Assembly: GCA_944548615.1 (NCBI GenBank)
Contig: OX155957.1
Location: 4,084,795 to 4,148,794 of the forward strand
Reading direction: 5' to 3'
DNA length: 64,000 bases
DNA from: Micropterix aruncella
Lineage: Eukaryota > Arthropoda > Insecta > Lepidoptera > Micropterigidae
Shown: positions 1 to 11,524 of the stretch, in pieces
How the letters are laid out: each line of letters opens with the position of its first letter
How positions within the stretch are numbered: the stretch's first letter is position 1
Notes under the pieces: generated by a model
Database searches by the model: none
Told to the model about the DNA's origin: nothing
Seen by the model: only the letters and a program-made list of their open reading frames with translations
Made by a program: the position numbers and the translations under genes

Positions 1-660
1 CAAAAGGTTAAGGTTTTGTCATTCGGTTCCTGTTATTTTTTATAAGCTAATCAATGTTTCATAGTAATTAATTCTTAAATAAATAAAAATAAATAAATTT
101 TATTTATGAACTTAATAATTCAGATGATATCAGTCCTTGGCTACTGGCCAAGAAAATCTTAGGGGTTACATAACCAATTTCTAACCCTACTGAAACCAAG
201 GAATTGTTTGGTAAAGCACTTCCTGTTCGTGGAGTAAACATCATACATTAAGCACATCCAATATGCTTATCGAGATAACCAAAAAGCTGATAAAATTGAT
301 ATCATTGATATGACTCAAACTTATATCTCACAATATTGAGCAATGTACCACAAATTTTGCAGATTACTTACAATAGATGGTAAATTCCTATTATGTCATG
401 TGAGGAAGTGTTAGTTTTATCAGCATTGATTGTACTGGCGTTGCCATACATGTCATACATTTATACTTACGTCATTTATAAGTCATGTCATACTTACATA
501 AAAGGGCGAATAGATTTTAAATAATAATAATGTCCTCCTCATCGTTATCCGACGACGGCGACCTCTTGGCTGACAGGACTTCTTCGAAGACAAGTCCGGT
601 CCGATGTTCAAAAACTGGAGGTCATCTGCGCATAAATAGTTTACAGTGAGTAAGCGGATG
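1..660. other. AT-rich flank, no gene recognised
   Basis: AT-rich sequence with short stop-rich frames and simple AAATAAAT runs near 80-110. I see no domain, RNA gene or repeat shared with the rest of the window. Confidence 0.5.
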
Positions 661-1120
661 CGCTGGTGCAGACTCACTCTCTCGTCCCTGCAGTCCGTGC
701 GCCAATGGAGCGGAGAACCGCCACGATTGGATGCAATTTCTGGCCGCCGCTTTTTAGCCCTCAACCGAACGCCCTAGGCCTTCCACGATGCCGTGCTGTC
801 CCGCCGCTTCCGCCAACATCCGTCGCTTATAAGCTGTCGAGTTGCCTTCTTCGCCGGGCCAGTCTATATATACTATGCAGGAGGTATCCGCAATCAGACC
901 TGTCCACCGAAGCGTGCAGGCCCTCCTCGACCAGGTTTATCCCAAGAGCCGACGTGGTTTACCGCGGTGTGGCTGCTGCCTGTACAACAGCTACTTGGAG
1001 CCACTGGTGAGAGATTTGTAGAACGCCTGAGGACCAGTGTGGTTCTCCACCCTCCGTAAGGAGAGCCGGCTGAAGTAACCTGAAAGGTGCTACCACTAGG
1101 CGCTCTACTACACCGCAAGA
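661..1120. other. GC-rich unclassified island, probable old retroelement piece
   Basis: An abrupt GC-rich block in AT-rich DNA. It contains overlapping open frames on both strands (666-1010 +, 793-1059 +, 894-1118 -), as expected from high GC alone, and no recognisable domain. Its short motif GGTTCTCCACCCT also occurs near 34900 in another GC-rich block. Transposon origin is inferred from composition only. Confidence 0.3.
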
Positions 1121-1589
1121 TTTTAAATATACAATATTATAATAATTGATTTTGTAGTATTATTAAATCTTAACGATACTTAGTTTTTTTTGTATAATGG
1201 AGAAAAATGTATTATCTTCAATATTTCAATGCACGTAAGCTTCAGAGGCCAATATCTTCGTGAATTATTCCATTTTTTTCATTTCGAATTAATTTGGAGG
1301 AAGTTTAGTAAAATTCAAAATTCTTGTTGCTTGAAAATATTTATATAAATAGATTAAAATTTTGTTGCGGCTGATTAAATAACTACAGCTACATTATGAT
1401 ATATTAAGATTCAAAATTATTCATTAACCACATCTTTGGTCGAGCTAGATGCATTAGTAAAAGAAAATAAAGCAAAATAAAAATCAACGGCTGTAGTTTA
1501 GCGCTCTTTATAATAACGAAATAATGGATTTTTTTAAATACTTGGCATATTGATAATAATAAATGTAAATATTTATTACTTTTTACACG

Positions 1590-2080
1590 ACTGCCCAACG
1601 AAAAAGGAGTCTAATGTGTTCAGGGTTCATCTATTAATGTTTTCCGTTTCTTTATTCCACCATAAATTCTAAATGCTTCAACGGATATAGAAGTATGCAA
1701 TATTTTTAGAATCGTTATGTCCTCCCAAGTGTTATGAGATACATTAACTGTCCAAATATCAAGTAAGTAGTTGTCTAAAAGTCCAAATGTCAATAAATTA
1801 ATATAAATATATTGTGTTTTGTGTCAAATAAATAATGTAATTGAGTATAATTGAGTAAATTCCGGAAATATACGTGTACTCGTATCCATATGAAAATTAA
1901 GTACAAATGTTTAATAAAAAACGTAATAAAAATAATTATAAATACAATATTTCACTTTCTGTAGAGCCAGTCGTGTTTTTATTCCTTTTTGTATATTTAC
2001 TTGTTAATAAATTGATACAATAATAACAAACTAAGTGATTGCGCAATATTGCGTATAAAATATGTAATATGAGTATGGCA
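1590..2080 (+). repeat. Dispersed repeat, inverted partner at 37010-37530
   Basis: This stretch aligns by eye, in reverse complement, with 37010-37530. Shared anchors are CTGCCCAAC next to AAAAAGGAGT, AATGTGTTCAGGGT, TTATTCCACCA, CAAATATCAAGTAAGTAGTTG and CACTTTCTGT followed by AGTCGT. No coding potential is visible. It is an interspersed repeat of unknown class about 500 bp long. DNA between 1121 and 1590 is AT-rich with nothing recognised. Confidence 0.6.
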
Positions 2081-2124
2081 ACATTATTCCTGGATGATAT
2101 ATTTCTTTGTATTTAAGAGGGCGT

Positions 2125-2210
2125 TATAAATATTTTCGCCACATTGAAACCGGAATTATCTGTTAAAATAACAGTGGTTGTTATCGAAAAGTTTAATTAC
2201 GTTATACGGT
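2125..2210 (+). promoter_or_regulatory. Candidate TATA box and 5'UTR exon of SDR1
   Basis: TATAAAT lies at 2125-2131 and a donor-like GTAAGG at 2209. With the acceptor AG at 3136-3137 immediately before the SDR1 start, this would give a roughly 0.9-kb intron holding the MITE at 2652-3070. SDR3 has the same plan with stronger signals. This is a hypothesis from motifs only; RNA evidence is absent. Confidence 0.2.
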
Positions 2211-2651
2211 AAGGATATCTCTATCTTAATTTATATCTCACTTTTTGATGCCTACATAGCTACATGTCGATGATTGCGTTTCTTTGTGAAATAAACTGAA
2301 ATTAATTCAAGCAACATGATAGAGCAATAAGTTAGAGTGGAATATGAAACGAACGATCGTCCATAAAAACTACCCGTCGAACTTATACTCATCCGAATAA
2401 ATTTGAACACATTTCGTACGGTGTTAGATTCAGAGGCTTTAGCTTTGGTAGGTAGTTTTAATGCGATAAAGTGACAACCGATTATTTCACACTCCGCTCT
2501 AGCGCATTGCCCTGTTTTGTTTACACGAACTAATTTCCGATTTTAGTTCACGAAGAAACGCAATCGCTACTGTATATTTATTGTCTATGTTTTTTAATTA
2601 TATGCCCTGCTGATATAAAAATAATGGCTGTTAGAAATCGTATATGCATTT

Positions 2652-3070
2652 TATACAGAGTCAGTTTTTAATTAATGACATCCTTGTAGTGGGCGAATCA
2701 GTAGGACGAAATAAGCAACATCTGTTTTTTTTTCGCGAAATACAAAAAGAATGTTTTTTTTTAATTAAATTTTATTTTAATTTTTGTTTTTTTGTTTAAT
2801 AGTATAAGAAGTTGTGAGCGCGATGCGCTATCTAGCGGTAGGTAAACCATCGCTAATATTGTTTATTAACGATATTTTACCGCTAGATGGCAAACGCGCT
2901 CAACGCTTTACAAACTTTTCTTCAATAAATAAGATTTACAAACTCAATATTACAAAAATACAGAAAGCAGTTTTTTGTTGGTTTATTTTGTTTGTCAAAA
3001 CTTGCATATTATTTCGTCGTACTGATTCACCCACTATAACAATGTTATAATTAAAAACTCATCCTCTATA
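2652..3070. mobile_element. Fold-back MITE, copy 1 (upstream of SDR1)
   Basis: A 419-bp non-coding element with terminal inverted repeats. The left end reads TATACAGAGTCAG then TTTTTAATTAATGACATCC; the right end in reverse complement reads TATAGAGGATGAG then TTTTTAATTATAACATTG. Both arms continue into GTGGG(C/T)GAATCAGTA. A second, internal stem near 2815-2900 pairs GCGCTATCTAGCGGTA with TACCGCTAGATGGC. It ends 67 bp before the SDR1 start codon. A second copy lies at 21424-21837. Superfamily not assigned; TA-type target duplication is likely but the ends are too AT-rich to fix it. Confidence 0.8.
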
Positions 3071-3137
3071 ATTAATATTAAATAATAATTATTGTATTTA
3101 TTAAGTTATTCATTTTATGAAATATATTTTGTTACAG

Positions 3138-3905
3138 ATGGATTTCAAGGGAAAAGTAGTTCTAATAACCGGAGCCAGCACAGGAATTGGAGCAGCAACT
3201 GCTGTTTATTTAGCAGGTCTTGGTGCCAAACTAGCAATAACTGGAAGAAGTCTAGTCAATCTACAAAAAACAGCAGTAGAATGCAAGAAACAGAAAGGAG
3301 CTGAACAGCCGTTCATCATAGCAGCAGATTTAGACGTAGAGAAAGATATAGAAAAAATCGTTATTGAAACAATCAAAAAATATAATCGCCTCGATGTTTT
3401 AGTAAACAATGCAGGATTTGCAAAGCAGGGAACGTTGGAATCGTTTTCATTAAAGGACTACGACGACATATTCAGGACGAACGTGCGAGCAGTTTTGCAG
3501 CTGACCAAATTGGCAATGCCTCATCTTATCAAGACCAAAGGAAACGTCGTGAACATTTCGAGCTGTGGATCTTTGAGAGCGTCTACTTACTCTTTACCTT
3601 ACAACATGTCTAAAGCGGCTCTGGATCATTTCACTAAATGCGTCGCTCTAGAAGTTGCGCCGAAGCAGGTTAGAGTAAATTCGGTGAATCCAGGAGTTGT
3701 GCCAAGTGAGTTTCAGAAAAGAAGCAACGGCGCCGATTGTGATGTTGACGCGTTTTTAAAAGATATGGCTAAATATCATCCCATAGGACGCGTCGGTCAA
3801 CCGGTGGAGATAGCCCAAGCTATTGCCTTTCTATCCAGTGACTTAGCCTTAAATATTACCGGTGCTATTTTAAGCGTCGATGGTGGATTTGTTGTTTCGT
3901 TTTAA
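3138..3905 (+). CDS. Short-chain dehydrogenase/reductase, FabG-like (SDR1)
   Basis: A classical SDR of 255 residues, full family length, on one coding exon. Visible motifs are the NAD(P)-binding TGASTGIG (residues 11-18), NNAG (90-93), the structural Asn in TNVR (115), Ser141/142 and the catalytic YNMSK (Tyr155, Lys159), followed by NPGVV and a C-terminal VDGGF. Arg37 after the second strand would suit NADPH, but cofactor and substrate are not provable here. Insect members are usually annotated as 3-oxoacyl-ACP reductase FabG-like and are cytosolic oxidoreductases of largely unknown substrate. The start is the MDFKGK ATG, identical in all three paralogs; an in-frame ATG at 3117 lies before a TTACAG acceptor and is probably intronic. 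Part of a three-gene dispersed family with SDR2 and SDR3. No break seen. Confidence 0.93.
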   Translation: MDFKGKVVLITGASTGIGAATAVYLAGLGAKLAITGRSLVNLQKTAVECKKQKGAEQPFIIAADLDVEKDIEKIVIETIKKYNRLDVLVNNAGFAKQGTLESFSLKDYDDIFRTNVRAVLQLTKLAMPHLIKTKGNVVNISSCGSLRASTYSLPYNMSKAALDHFTKCVALEVAPKQVRVNSVNPGVVPSEFQKRSNGADCDVDAFLKDMAKYHPIGRVGQPVEIAQAIAFLSSDLALNITGAILSVDGGFVVSF

Positions 3906-4794
3906 TTCAAGTCTAAAGTAAAATAATGCTTTGTTTATAATTTAGGTTCATAAAATTGGACCTAATAAGCCCATCACTACTAATTAATAGTATTATTATA
4001 CAATTAGTCATGACATTTAACAACATTTAGTCATATTTATTTGTTTGCCGCAATAATTACCTTTTTAATATTTTTTTTAATTCCGAATTTTTTTTATAGA
4101 AAATTCCGTATGCACATTAATCTTAGAATAAGAAATATTTACCTCAGCACAAGCATAGCTAAGTGACGCGACAAAGATAGCTCAATTATATCTGCTGAAG
4201 ATTCCTTATTGTTGTTAATTTACATGTACGTACATTTAGTTATAGTTTCGAAATTTATTGTACTTTAATAAATAAATAAAATATAAATATTGAAATATTC
4301 TCCGAATCAAACAATATATTCAAAAACTTGTTGAAGGAGGCGGTTTCTATATTACTGTATTTACCACATTTTTAGTCCTATCTTATATCCTATGCATCCA
4401 GTCGTATATTTCATATTCTATGCATGTTGTGTGTATCTATCATATTCCTACATATCATATTTGTATATGTATATATTTTTGAATATGCCTATCTCTCAAA
4501 AACAAATGTATCATATTGCGATTGTTGTAGATACCTATGCTTGTTGTAGATACCTAGTCTTTTTTGAAAAATAAATATGATTATGATTATGATTATGATT
4601 ATTAACGATGTAGAAATATAAAAAAGAAAAAAATGTCAAAATGTTTTAATTTCCTGGTTTTATAACACCAGTAGCAATCAAAACGGTATAAAAGCTTTTA
4701 CACATTAAACGAATATTTCTCATAATATTATATTGTAGGCATGCATTTTCATTTTGTTTTTACAATAATTCAATTAGGAAGATTACAAATTTTC
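3906..4794. other. SDR1 3' flank, AT-rich, no further gene
   Basis: Contains several AATAAA polyadenylation-like hexamers near 4266-4285 that could serve SDR1, and a (GATTAT)n-like microsatellite at about 4576-4602. No domain-bearing frame was found. Confidence 0.45.
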
Positions 4795-5035
4795 AATTAC
4801 ATACATTTCGTATTTATAGGCGGATTTTTTATTATTCCTTGATTTTGATTTTTTTCATTATTTTTTATATTATTGGTGAATTATTTTTTATTAATTGTTT
4901 TCTACTGTTACATTTTAAATTATATACATTTCGTATTTATAGGCGGAATTTCGATTATTCCTTGATTTTGATTTTTTCTTTATTTTTTATATTATTGGTG
5001 AATTATTTTTTCTAATGGTCTTCTACTGTTAGTTC
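4795..5035. repeat. Tandem duplication of a ~121-bp AT-rich unit
   Basis: Two adjacent units share ACATTTCGTATTTATAGGCGG, TTATTCCTTGATTTTGATTT and ATTATTGGTGAATTATTTTT. The first starts near 4799 and the second near 4920, with a few substitutions and small indels. No coding content. The next ~750 bp (to 5790) is AT-rich with a TTTCTA microsatellite near 5245. Confidence 0.8.
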
Positions 5036-5792
5036 TACTTATCCGGTCTGTTTAGATTTTTTCATGTTAAACCAGTGAAATAATTACATTTTTTAATAAG
5101 ATATTATAATTAGCAGATAAGTCAATTTAGCAGATAAGTAAATTTGTCAATCTGTTTTAATAACAGGTAATTGTGAGATACATAGTTTTACGCATTATCA
5201 CCATAAATGTACCACCACAATTTCGGACAATAAAAATATTTTTATTTCTATTTCTATTTCTATAATTTATAAATACAGTTGCGATCAAAACGATCTAAGT
5301 ATTCCGGTTCCAATCTAAACGATCTAAATGAAAATTTGTTTTTTTATTATGTCCCATTCTTGCAATGAAAAATTACTTGTGAATGCTAGATCTTATACAA
5401 ATCAGCCAAGGCATCAACTAAAAAAACAAAATATGTAATACACATAACAAATGGAAGTATGCTATTTAGTTTTTTGCCTCTCTTGTAAAATTGAGTTAAA
5501 CGCTTATAGATCGTTTTATTCGCCGACTCATCTATTGCATTTTAACGATTTAATGTGTTCCAGCCAATATTACGAACATTCTTGTGTGGCATGATAATAC
5601 TAAAAATAATTATTTTTGCTATTGTGATAACAGCAATATAGTTATTTAAAAAAATTAGGGTTAAAGACATATATAGGAATGACATGATTATTACGTAATA
5701 AATAAAAGATAAATCAATAATCAATTCTCGTTGATAAACGTGAGAAAGGAAGTGTTTTGCGATAGCGATTTTCAATTCGCAAATACGCGCTA

Positions 5793-6030
5793 AATAGATA
5801 TAAAACGGATATACCGCGTGAAGTTTGTAGCCGGACGTTTCAACAATTATTGCAACCGCCATTGTCCACGGTAGAATGAAGGGCTGTCAATCGTTATCCG
5901 TTGTTGCCCTACATGTAGGCAGCAAATTGCTGCTGTTAATATGCAGATTATAACGGTTGGGGGTGATGGGGTCAGCGCGTGATAATTTCCAAATTCTGCC
6001 GTGCACACAGTATTTTCTTTCACACAGTAT
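5793..6030 (-). mobile_element. Degraded Penelope-like element 3' fragment
   Basis: Matches the 3' end of the window's main Penelope family on the minus strand, with many substitutions: ACCGCGTGAAGTTTGTAG, GGACGTTTC, CATTGTCCACGGTAGA and TTATAACGGTTGGGGG. Much older than the copies at 45781-49094. Only one orientation is present. Confidence 0.65.
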
Positions 6031-7397
6031 CTTCTGTATCGTATGTACTCAATGTATCTTATTTTCACTTTCACTACATGGTAGATAGAATGACCTGATG
6101 TCGTTAAAATTTATCGTTCTTAAGTCGTGCATGTCCACTCTTTTTATCGCGGTACGACGGTACCGGGAGCTGCGGTGAGGGGGGCGGGGGGCTGTTAGTG
6201 CGAATTTCAAATTCAATGGAATTTCAAATTCAAATAAATTTTAATTCGATGCCTTGTTTTTTTTTAACAATCAGACTTTTATATGTCTTTCCGTTGTTTG
6301 TTTTTGCTCAAATATTTTCGTTTGTGCAATCATGGTAAAGTTGATTATTTTCAAATATGAATTCCTGTGGCGGTGTTTTCCATTACAGCTTCTTGCAGTC
6401 TGGCTATACAGTCACCGTAAATGTGTACTGTTAAGAATTGCAAACAATGATGGAGAAGCTCGTGATTAAGTAACCGAGCCTGGTCAATCGTTCATCGCCA
6501 CTGCTTCTGAATGAAAACGCATAACCCCAGATTTCACTGCAAACAGTCGCAAAGCTGCAGAAGCTGCGGCTGGAGACTCTTGGTCATCCATCTTACTTGC
6601 CAGACCTTGCTCCAATATAGTTTTTTTTTTAAAGAATTTAGATATTTTTTAACAATGCAAAAAAAAATCATACAAAGTTTTTGGCCTTAAAATTTTCTTT
6701 TATGGAACAGCAACTTCATAGTTCGGCAGCAACCCACGATTAGCAAATGTATATCAGCATTTTAATTATGCGATTAAGTTATCGCTTGCACTGCTGCTAT
6801 ACATGTTTCACAGAAATGATTTTTTACAAATGGAGATGGTATTTAAAGACGTTAGTTAGAATTCCAGATTATATAATAATAAATGTTACATATTTTTATG
6901 TTGACCATATTTTAAGAGAAAGTAAAAAGTTTTTGTTCAGGAAACAGCTTTTACGGCAAGTTAAAATGTTTATTTTGCTTATGATTAACCCCTCCTATGG
7001 CGGGGTAAAATTTCTGCCCGGGATAGTTTTGCGCATAACTTTCAAACTACTATACGGATCGTAAAAAGAATAACTGCAAAATGATCACATTGAAATTTGA
7101 AATATTATAACGTTACAACATTATCTCGTAAAACAATTAAGATAATAATGAATAAATATAAATATTACAGTTAGCACAGCGCGGAAAGCGTCTAACCAAA
7201 AATGGTTAGCTCACATAGGAAGGGGATAAAAACGAAATCATTACAAGTAGATTATATATTTTTAAATAAAATTTTAATGTTTAAGAATAAAACTTTCAGG
7301 TCAGACGATAAACGGTCTCAGGGGTTAATTTTATTTTATTCATTCTTCTTTTGATCGCTCAGTATACACGCAAGACCCTTAGCTTGGAATGAATTAC
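6031..7397. other. No gene recognised
   Basis: AT-rich DNA with a short GC-rich patch at 6140-6200 containing the palindrome CGGTACGACGGTACCG. Stop-limited frames at 6254-6469 and 6747-7064 show no known domain. A minus-strand frame near 6487-6591 of about 35 codons is equally uninformative. Confidence 0.45.
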
Positions 7398-7409
7398 ACA
7401 ATAATTCTT

Positions 7410-8899
7410 AGAAAATCGTAGACTATCACGGTTGTTTGACATTATAAATAGGATATAAAACGAATTTACCTCTTGAAATTTGTAGCACCCGACGTTTCGG
7501 TGACGTTGCAGCTGCCGTTGTCCAGGGTAGACTGAAAGAGCTGTTAATCCGTTGTTTTGCGGGTAGGCCGCATTCCGCTGCCGCCAGTGCGTAGGTTATA
7601 ACGGTGGTGGGGGCCGGGCACGGAGCGCGCGAATTTTGAAAATCCGTCTTGCACACAACACTCACTGTATTGCGTCTTACGTCCTTGCGTTCGGCGTTCG
7701 GCGGCGGGAACATTTTAAGAAGAGGGTTCCACGTAGAAGAGAGTTTGTAACCGTCGTCTCTATTGAAGCTCGGGGTTCTTCTTATTTCAATGGCTTCCCG
7801 GATCATACGAGGAAAGTAGAATTGTTCCTTGGATAACACAATGGGATTTTGAAACTGCATCCAGTGGTTACTTCCGCTATGTAATCCCAAATCGGCGATC
7901 TGCGAACATATATTGTATAGCGGAAGTAACCACTGGATGCAGTTTCAAAATCCCATTGTGCTATCCAAGGAACAATTCTACTTTCCTCGCATGATCTGGC
8001 AAGCCATTGAAATAAGAAGAACTTCGAACCTCAAAAATCAAAATCAAAATCAAAATGTTCTTTATTCATATAGACACAATTAAATATTATTTTTAATTTA
8101 TGTTCTTATGATGCGTCCAATTGCCTTACTCCCAAGCCGTTTTGTCATTTACATAATCAGATATTGTATAGTATGCTTTTTTATACAATTTTGCTTTGAT
8201 GGTAGCTTTAAACTTATTTACAGATAGTTCTCTAATAGTATGAGGAAGTTTGTTATAGAAGCTTATACATTGTCCCAAAAAAGAATTGCTTATGTCTAGT
8301 ATTAACATTACGAGTGTCGTTTTTTTTTAAAACTTGTCAATATTCTTATGGACATACAACAGATTTTACGTATGCATACGATTGTGATGCAACAGTAAGA
8401 ATATTTATCTCTTTGAATTTTTATCTAAGTAAAACCCGAGGACCAAGTTTATATATAGCTCTTACAGCACGTTTCTGTAGTATAAAGATGTTATTGATGT
8501 CCGCACAGCTTCCCCAGAGAAGAATGCTATGAAAGTAACTAAAGTATACTATTCTTGCTGTATCTACAATCAGTCAATCGCCTTATTGTTTTAACTGCGT
8601 CAATAGAGACGACGGTTACAAACTCTCTTCTAAGTGGAACCCGAACGCCGAACGCAAGGACGTAAGTCAGAATACAGTGAGTGTTATTCAAGACAGATTT
8701 TCAAAATTAGCGCGCTCCGAGCCCGGCCCCCCGCCACCGTTATAACCTACGCAGTGGAGGCAGCGGTATGCGGCCTACCCGTAAAACAACGGATTGACAG
8801 TTCTTCAGTCTACCCTGGACAATGGCGGCTGCAACGTCACCGAAACGTCGGGTGCTATAAATTTCACGCGGTAAATTCGTTTTCTATCCTATTTATAAT
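7410..8899. mobile_element. Penelope-like head-to-head dimer with nested LINE
   Basis: The left arm (7410 to about 7884) is minus-oriented Penelope 3' sequence; the right arm (from about 7887) is plus-oriented Penelope sequence starting upstream of the same site, so both 5' truncations meet in the middle. The right arm is split by a LINE tail at about 8031-8600 and resumes at AATAGAGACGACGG. The insertion is flanked by the 12-bp direct repeat ACAATAATTCTT (7398-7409 and 8900-8911). The left arm alone has the 3' extension beyond TTATAAATAGG. The coding parts are the C-terminal GIY-YIG region only, and defective. Confidence 0.85.
8031..8600 (-). mobile_element. 5'-truncated LINE 3' end inserted in the Penelope arm
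   Basis: A minus-strand frame at 8126-8308 encodes a typical LINE ORF2 C-terminus (FYNKLPHTIRELSVNKFK then KKAYYTISDYV), as in CR1/Jockey-type elements. It is followed by a short 3'UTR and a repeated TTTTGAT tail (read on the minus strand) at 8031-8062. The upstream frame is degraded. It interrupts the Penelope arm between matching flanks, so it is younger than that insertion. Confidence 0.75.
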
Positions 8900-9159
8900 A
8901 CAATAATTCTTCCATGTAGTGTTAGTGGCAGTTTGTTATGTAACTTAAGTGCTCCATATCTGAATGAACACTTGAATGAAGACAAACGTGCAACTATGAG
9001 CAATTATTACTATTTATTTGTTATTATAAAAATCGTACCGTAATATCTATCCAGAGTGAGAATATATACTGAATAATATGAATATTGGTAATCTCTGTTA
9101 GGGGGTATATAGAATATTTTCAGCTGCACTAAAAGCAGCTTTAAAATAGCAGTAGGGCG

Positions 9160-9860
9160 GTGTCGACTACAGCGTGCAAACCCGTTACCCCAGGCTGGTT
9201 TAACGATATGTGATCGTTATTTCGGCTGTGGGATAAACGTAGAAGACTTAGAGACAAGACAATCTACTGTCTAACTCCGCCAACAAGCCCGGTAGAAGCC
9301 AACGCCTTACGGCGAGGAACCGGGAAAGGTACCCAGTGGACACCCTTGCCCCTAACTACAAGTTTTGGTAGTATATCTCCGTCTGGAGTTAACCTTCAGA
9401 ATACCTCCGTCCTCCCGACTGGTTACGGGTCCGGAGTCGCTTACGCAGCCTCTACCTGTTGTATTACAGCGGTATTCAATTTGAATTTATCGCGGACCTG
9501 GGCGTCTTTTGCGCAGGATCGGGTGGCCCAGGGTCATTTCGAGAGTGGCATGACAACAGGTCAACATCCACCCCCGCTGCTTAGGAGACAATATATTTAT
9601 ATAGTCTCCAGACTCCTTCAGCAATTAGTCCGAGTGCACAACCGATTGGCGTCGCTGAACGGTGTGCGAACCGTCCAGTAGCGCCGGGATGCAATCCTAC
9701 CAGGAGAAACCGGTCCACCAGCGGTGAGGCCCGAGACGCGAGAGTCTTACCCGGGGTGGCCTTCCGCACGATGAGGCTTTTGAATAGGAGCTGGATCGTG
9801 AGTTGAGTCGTTCCGAGAACAAAAAGGATCTTAAGGCCTAAGCTGCACTAAATTCCATTC
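9160..9860 (-). repeat. GC-rich dispersed repeat family, diverged reverse copy
   Basis: Reverse-oriented relative to the copies at 17341, 35080 and 39655. Shared anchors include GTCGACTACAGCG, AACGTAGAAGACTT, GCCAACGCCTTA and, toward the other end, CAACCGATTGGCGTCGC. The plus frame 9346-9681 carries NLSRT and LLQQLVRVHNRLASL, which recur as open frames in the other copies (see findings). Class unknown; an LTR-derived or other retroelement is possible. Confidence 0.65.
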
Positions 9861-11045
9861 GCAGCCCTTCAAAACAGCCGTACGATAGGTAGTAGTTGAG
9901 GCAGGGTTGGTTAATATACAGAAACCTTCTGGATATATACCATTTTTTAATAGGTATGTTTTTAAACTGTCTTATATTATTTAATAATATTTAAAAAGGC
10001 GTTTTCATGAGTGGTTTCATGTTTCTTTTTAGTCAACCAAAATTTTGCTTGACTGGTGTGAATTATAAACGCCCGATTTCTTTATATACAACTAATTGCA
10101 TCAATTGCAACAATATCCGCATTATTAATTTCATATTCGATATAATAACGTCAATTATGAACCCCTGAAAATCATCAATCTGTGAAGACTTCGGGTCGGA
10201 TACGTAATTATTTGCCTACCTTCATTATGCTGGGCAATATTACAATAATAAAAACGAAGTTCGTAGGAATGCGCACGGCAGCCGTCGGAACGGCAAAATG
10301 GCGGTATCGCGTTATGTTTGATATGATCTGCGGTTAAAATTATTAGGTAATATATATAAAATTTAATTTGTTATTTTTACTGACACAACCGTGGCACTCC
10401 AATAAGACTCAGGAAGTGAGCTCGCCTGATCACAGGAGTGCCTAGCAAGGCGGGCTAGGTTTCACTTTACTTGGCAGATTAGGAATAATTTTATGCAACA
10501 TATAATTTATGCACAATTTGGCCTGGGCACAGACACATGTATGCCTAAATTTATAAGTATATAGCGGTATTTTCTGGATTGTACATTATATTTCTTTTGT
10601 GCTATTGCGTTTGAATGTTTATGTAACGAATAAATAAATATATAAATAAATAAATAAAGTTTTATACTGGAATTTACCTTAAATAAAATGAATACATTTT
10701 AATCTCATATATGTATGCATACACTGTGTTGTCGTGGTGGTAGATGTATCGTGATAATTTGCCACACATTGCGCAATATCACACATCGATGAAGGTCAAC
10801 GATATTGCAGCCATTATCAATTGTTTTATTTGTCACGTTATTCGGTGTGGCGTTGCCATATAGGTGCGATTATGACTGCCCATTAATATTATTACTAATT
10901 AACACCGCGGTTCTCCTATTCAGTCCATCACACAAATTGTTTAGAAGTGCTTCTCAGGCATTTACCGCGAATTTAATGTCTAAACCGACCAAGCACTAAT
11001 AATAGATAATATTTTTTTTATGTACATAGCTGTATACTCACGACT
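9861..11045. other. No gene recognised
   Basis: AT-rich DNA with isolated GC-richer patches (10265-10310, 10390-10460). There is an (AAAT)n run at 10626-10660. Nothing matches the repeat families seen elsewhere except CACATTGCGCAATATC near 10765, which resembles a motif at 2040 and 37015. Confidence 0.4.
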
Positions 11046-11049
11046 TGAT

Positions 11050-11522
11050 TCATGCTGGACAAACGAAACGGCCCATAGTCACTCGACTGATAGAGCACAT
11101 CAAAGCTGTTAAAAACGTTCAGCGGAAAAAATCGGCGATCTGCGAACATATTATTGGATAGCGCAAGTAACCACTAGCTGCAGTTTCAAAATCCCATTGT
11201 GCTATCCAAAGAACAAATTTACTTTCCTCGCATGATCCGGGAAGCGATTGAAATAAGAAGAACCCCAAACTCTAATAGAGACGACGCCTACAAACTCTCT
11301 TCTACGTGAAACAATTTTCTTAAAATGTTACAGTGAGTGGGGAGTGCACAGCGGATTTTAGAAATTCACGCGCCTAGCCCGCTCCCCCCCTTCCCACTAG
11401 TGTTATTATCTACGCAGTGGCGGCAGCAGTATGCGGCCTACCCGCGGAACAACAGATTGACACCTCTTCAGTCTACCCCAGACAACGGGCGGTTGCAACA
11501 TCGCCGAAACGTCGTATGTTAA
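11050..11522 (+). mobile_element. Penelope-like 3' fragment, single orientation
   Basis: Begins in the GIY-YIG region (GGACAAACGAAACGGCCCAT, as at 48530) and runs through the 3'UTR to CCGAAACGTCGTATG. The frame is broken: the Trp codon of the SSTWNP motif is replaced by TGA. The 3' end is truncated or overwritten by a LINE 3' end starting at 11525. Confidence 0.8.
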
Positions 11523-11524
11523 AA

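Noticed and set aside
3138..3905. Bacterial contamination or recent transfer of a fabG gene
   Set aside because: The three paralogs sit in TE-rich eukaryotic DNA with leader-intron signals and are typical of insect FabG-like SDR families.
6747..7064. 105-codon plus-strand frame
   Set aside because: AT-driven hydrophobic and basic composition without recognisable domain or paralog in the window.
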